From Chamaesiphon sp. (GTDB taxonomy: Bacteria > Cyanobacteriota > Cyanobacteriia > Cyanobacteriales > Chamaesiphonaceae), in NCBI GenBank assembly GCA_026785875.1, contig JAJAZF010000195.1:1-5671 (forward strand): a stretch of DNA of 5,671 nt, read 5' to 3'. This document shows positions 5,651 to 5,671 of this stretch, in pieces (position 1 is the first letter of the stretch; the number at the start of each line of letters is the position of its first letter). Under the pieces are notes generated by a model. That model ran no database searches and had not been told where the DNA came from. It was given only the letters and a program-made list of their open reading frames with translations. Both the position numbers and the translations under genes were made by a program.

Positions 5651-5671
5651 CCCTTCGGGTGAGGCAGTCGC
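5650..5671. repeat. Possible dispersed repeat at the window edge
   Basis: Immediately where transposase homology stops, the plus strand reads ACCCTTCGGGTGAGGCAGTC-GC. ACCC and GGGT pair around a TTC loop, and GGTGAGGCAGTCGC resembles a short interspersed repeat seen in cyanobacterial genomes (from memory). Only its beginning is in the window. Confidence 0.35.

Noticed and set aside
1..5671. tRNA, rRNA or riboswitch
   Set aside because: No cloverleaf with a conserved T-loop, no rRNA blocks and no recognisable riboswitch core were seen by eye.

Overview
The window looks like a piece of a cyanobacterial chromosome. Three things support this. The xisH/xisI family is almost confined to cyanobacteria. 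The leucyl-tRNA synthetase reads like a cyanobacterial LeuRS. The hexamer CGATCG, the core of the cyanobacterial HIP1 repeat, occurs about 16 times in 5.67 kb by hand count, against roughly 1.4 expected from equal base frequencies. Genus and species cannot be assigned from the sequence alone.

Layout. Bases 1-763 hold a xisH-xisI module lying between two copies of an ~85-nt direct repeat (4-89 and 681-763). xisI is intact. xisH is reduced to its first ~14 and last ~30 codons, joined out of frame. Bases 764-1694 carry a gap with a possible promoter, then an AT-rich gene for a DUF2314 protein with a C-terminal ankyrin repeat. Bases 1749-2283 on the minus strand hold a brnT-brnA toxin-antitoxin pair with overlapping genes. 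Bases 2391-2612, also minus strand, encode a small protein that resembles the YgiT/MqsA antitoxin fold but has lost the zinc-binding cysteines; a strong hairpin follows it. Bases 2613-2833 are a divergent control region. Bases 2834-5416 hold a complete leuS. Bases 5456-5650 on the minus strand are the C-terminal remnant of an IS630-type transposase, abutting what looks like a dispersed repeat cut by the window edge.

Interpretation. Only leuS is a core gene. Everything upstream of it is accessory: one apparently intact type II toxin-antitoxin pair, two partner-like genes that have lost or never had their usual mates (xisI, the Cys-less YgiT-like gene), and a DUF2314-ankyrin gene that may be an immunity or defence-associated protein. 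With the broken transposase on the far side of leuS, this looks like a patch of genome turnover where small addiction or defence modules land and decay. No complete new system can be demonstrated. The most informative signals are the xisH deletion scar, the repeats flanking it, and the Cys-less YgiT-like orphan.
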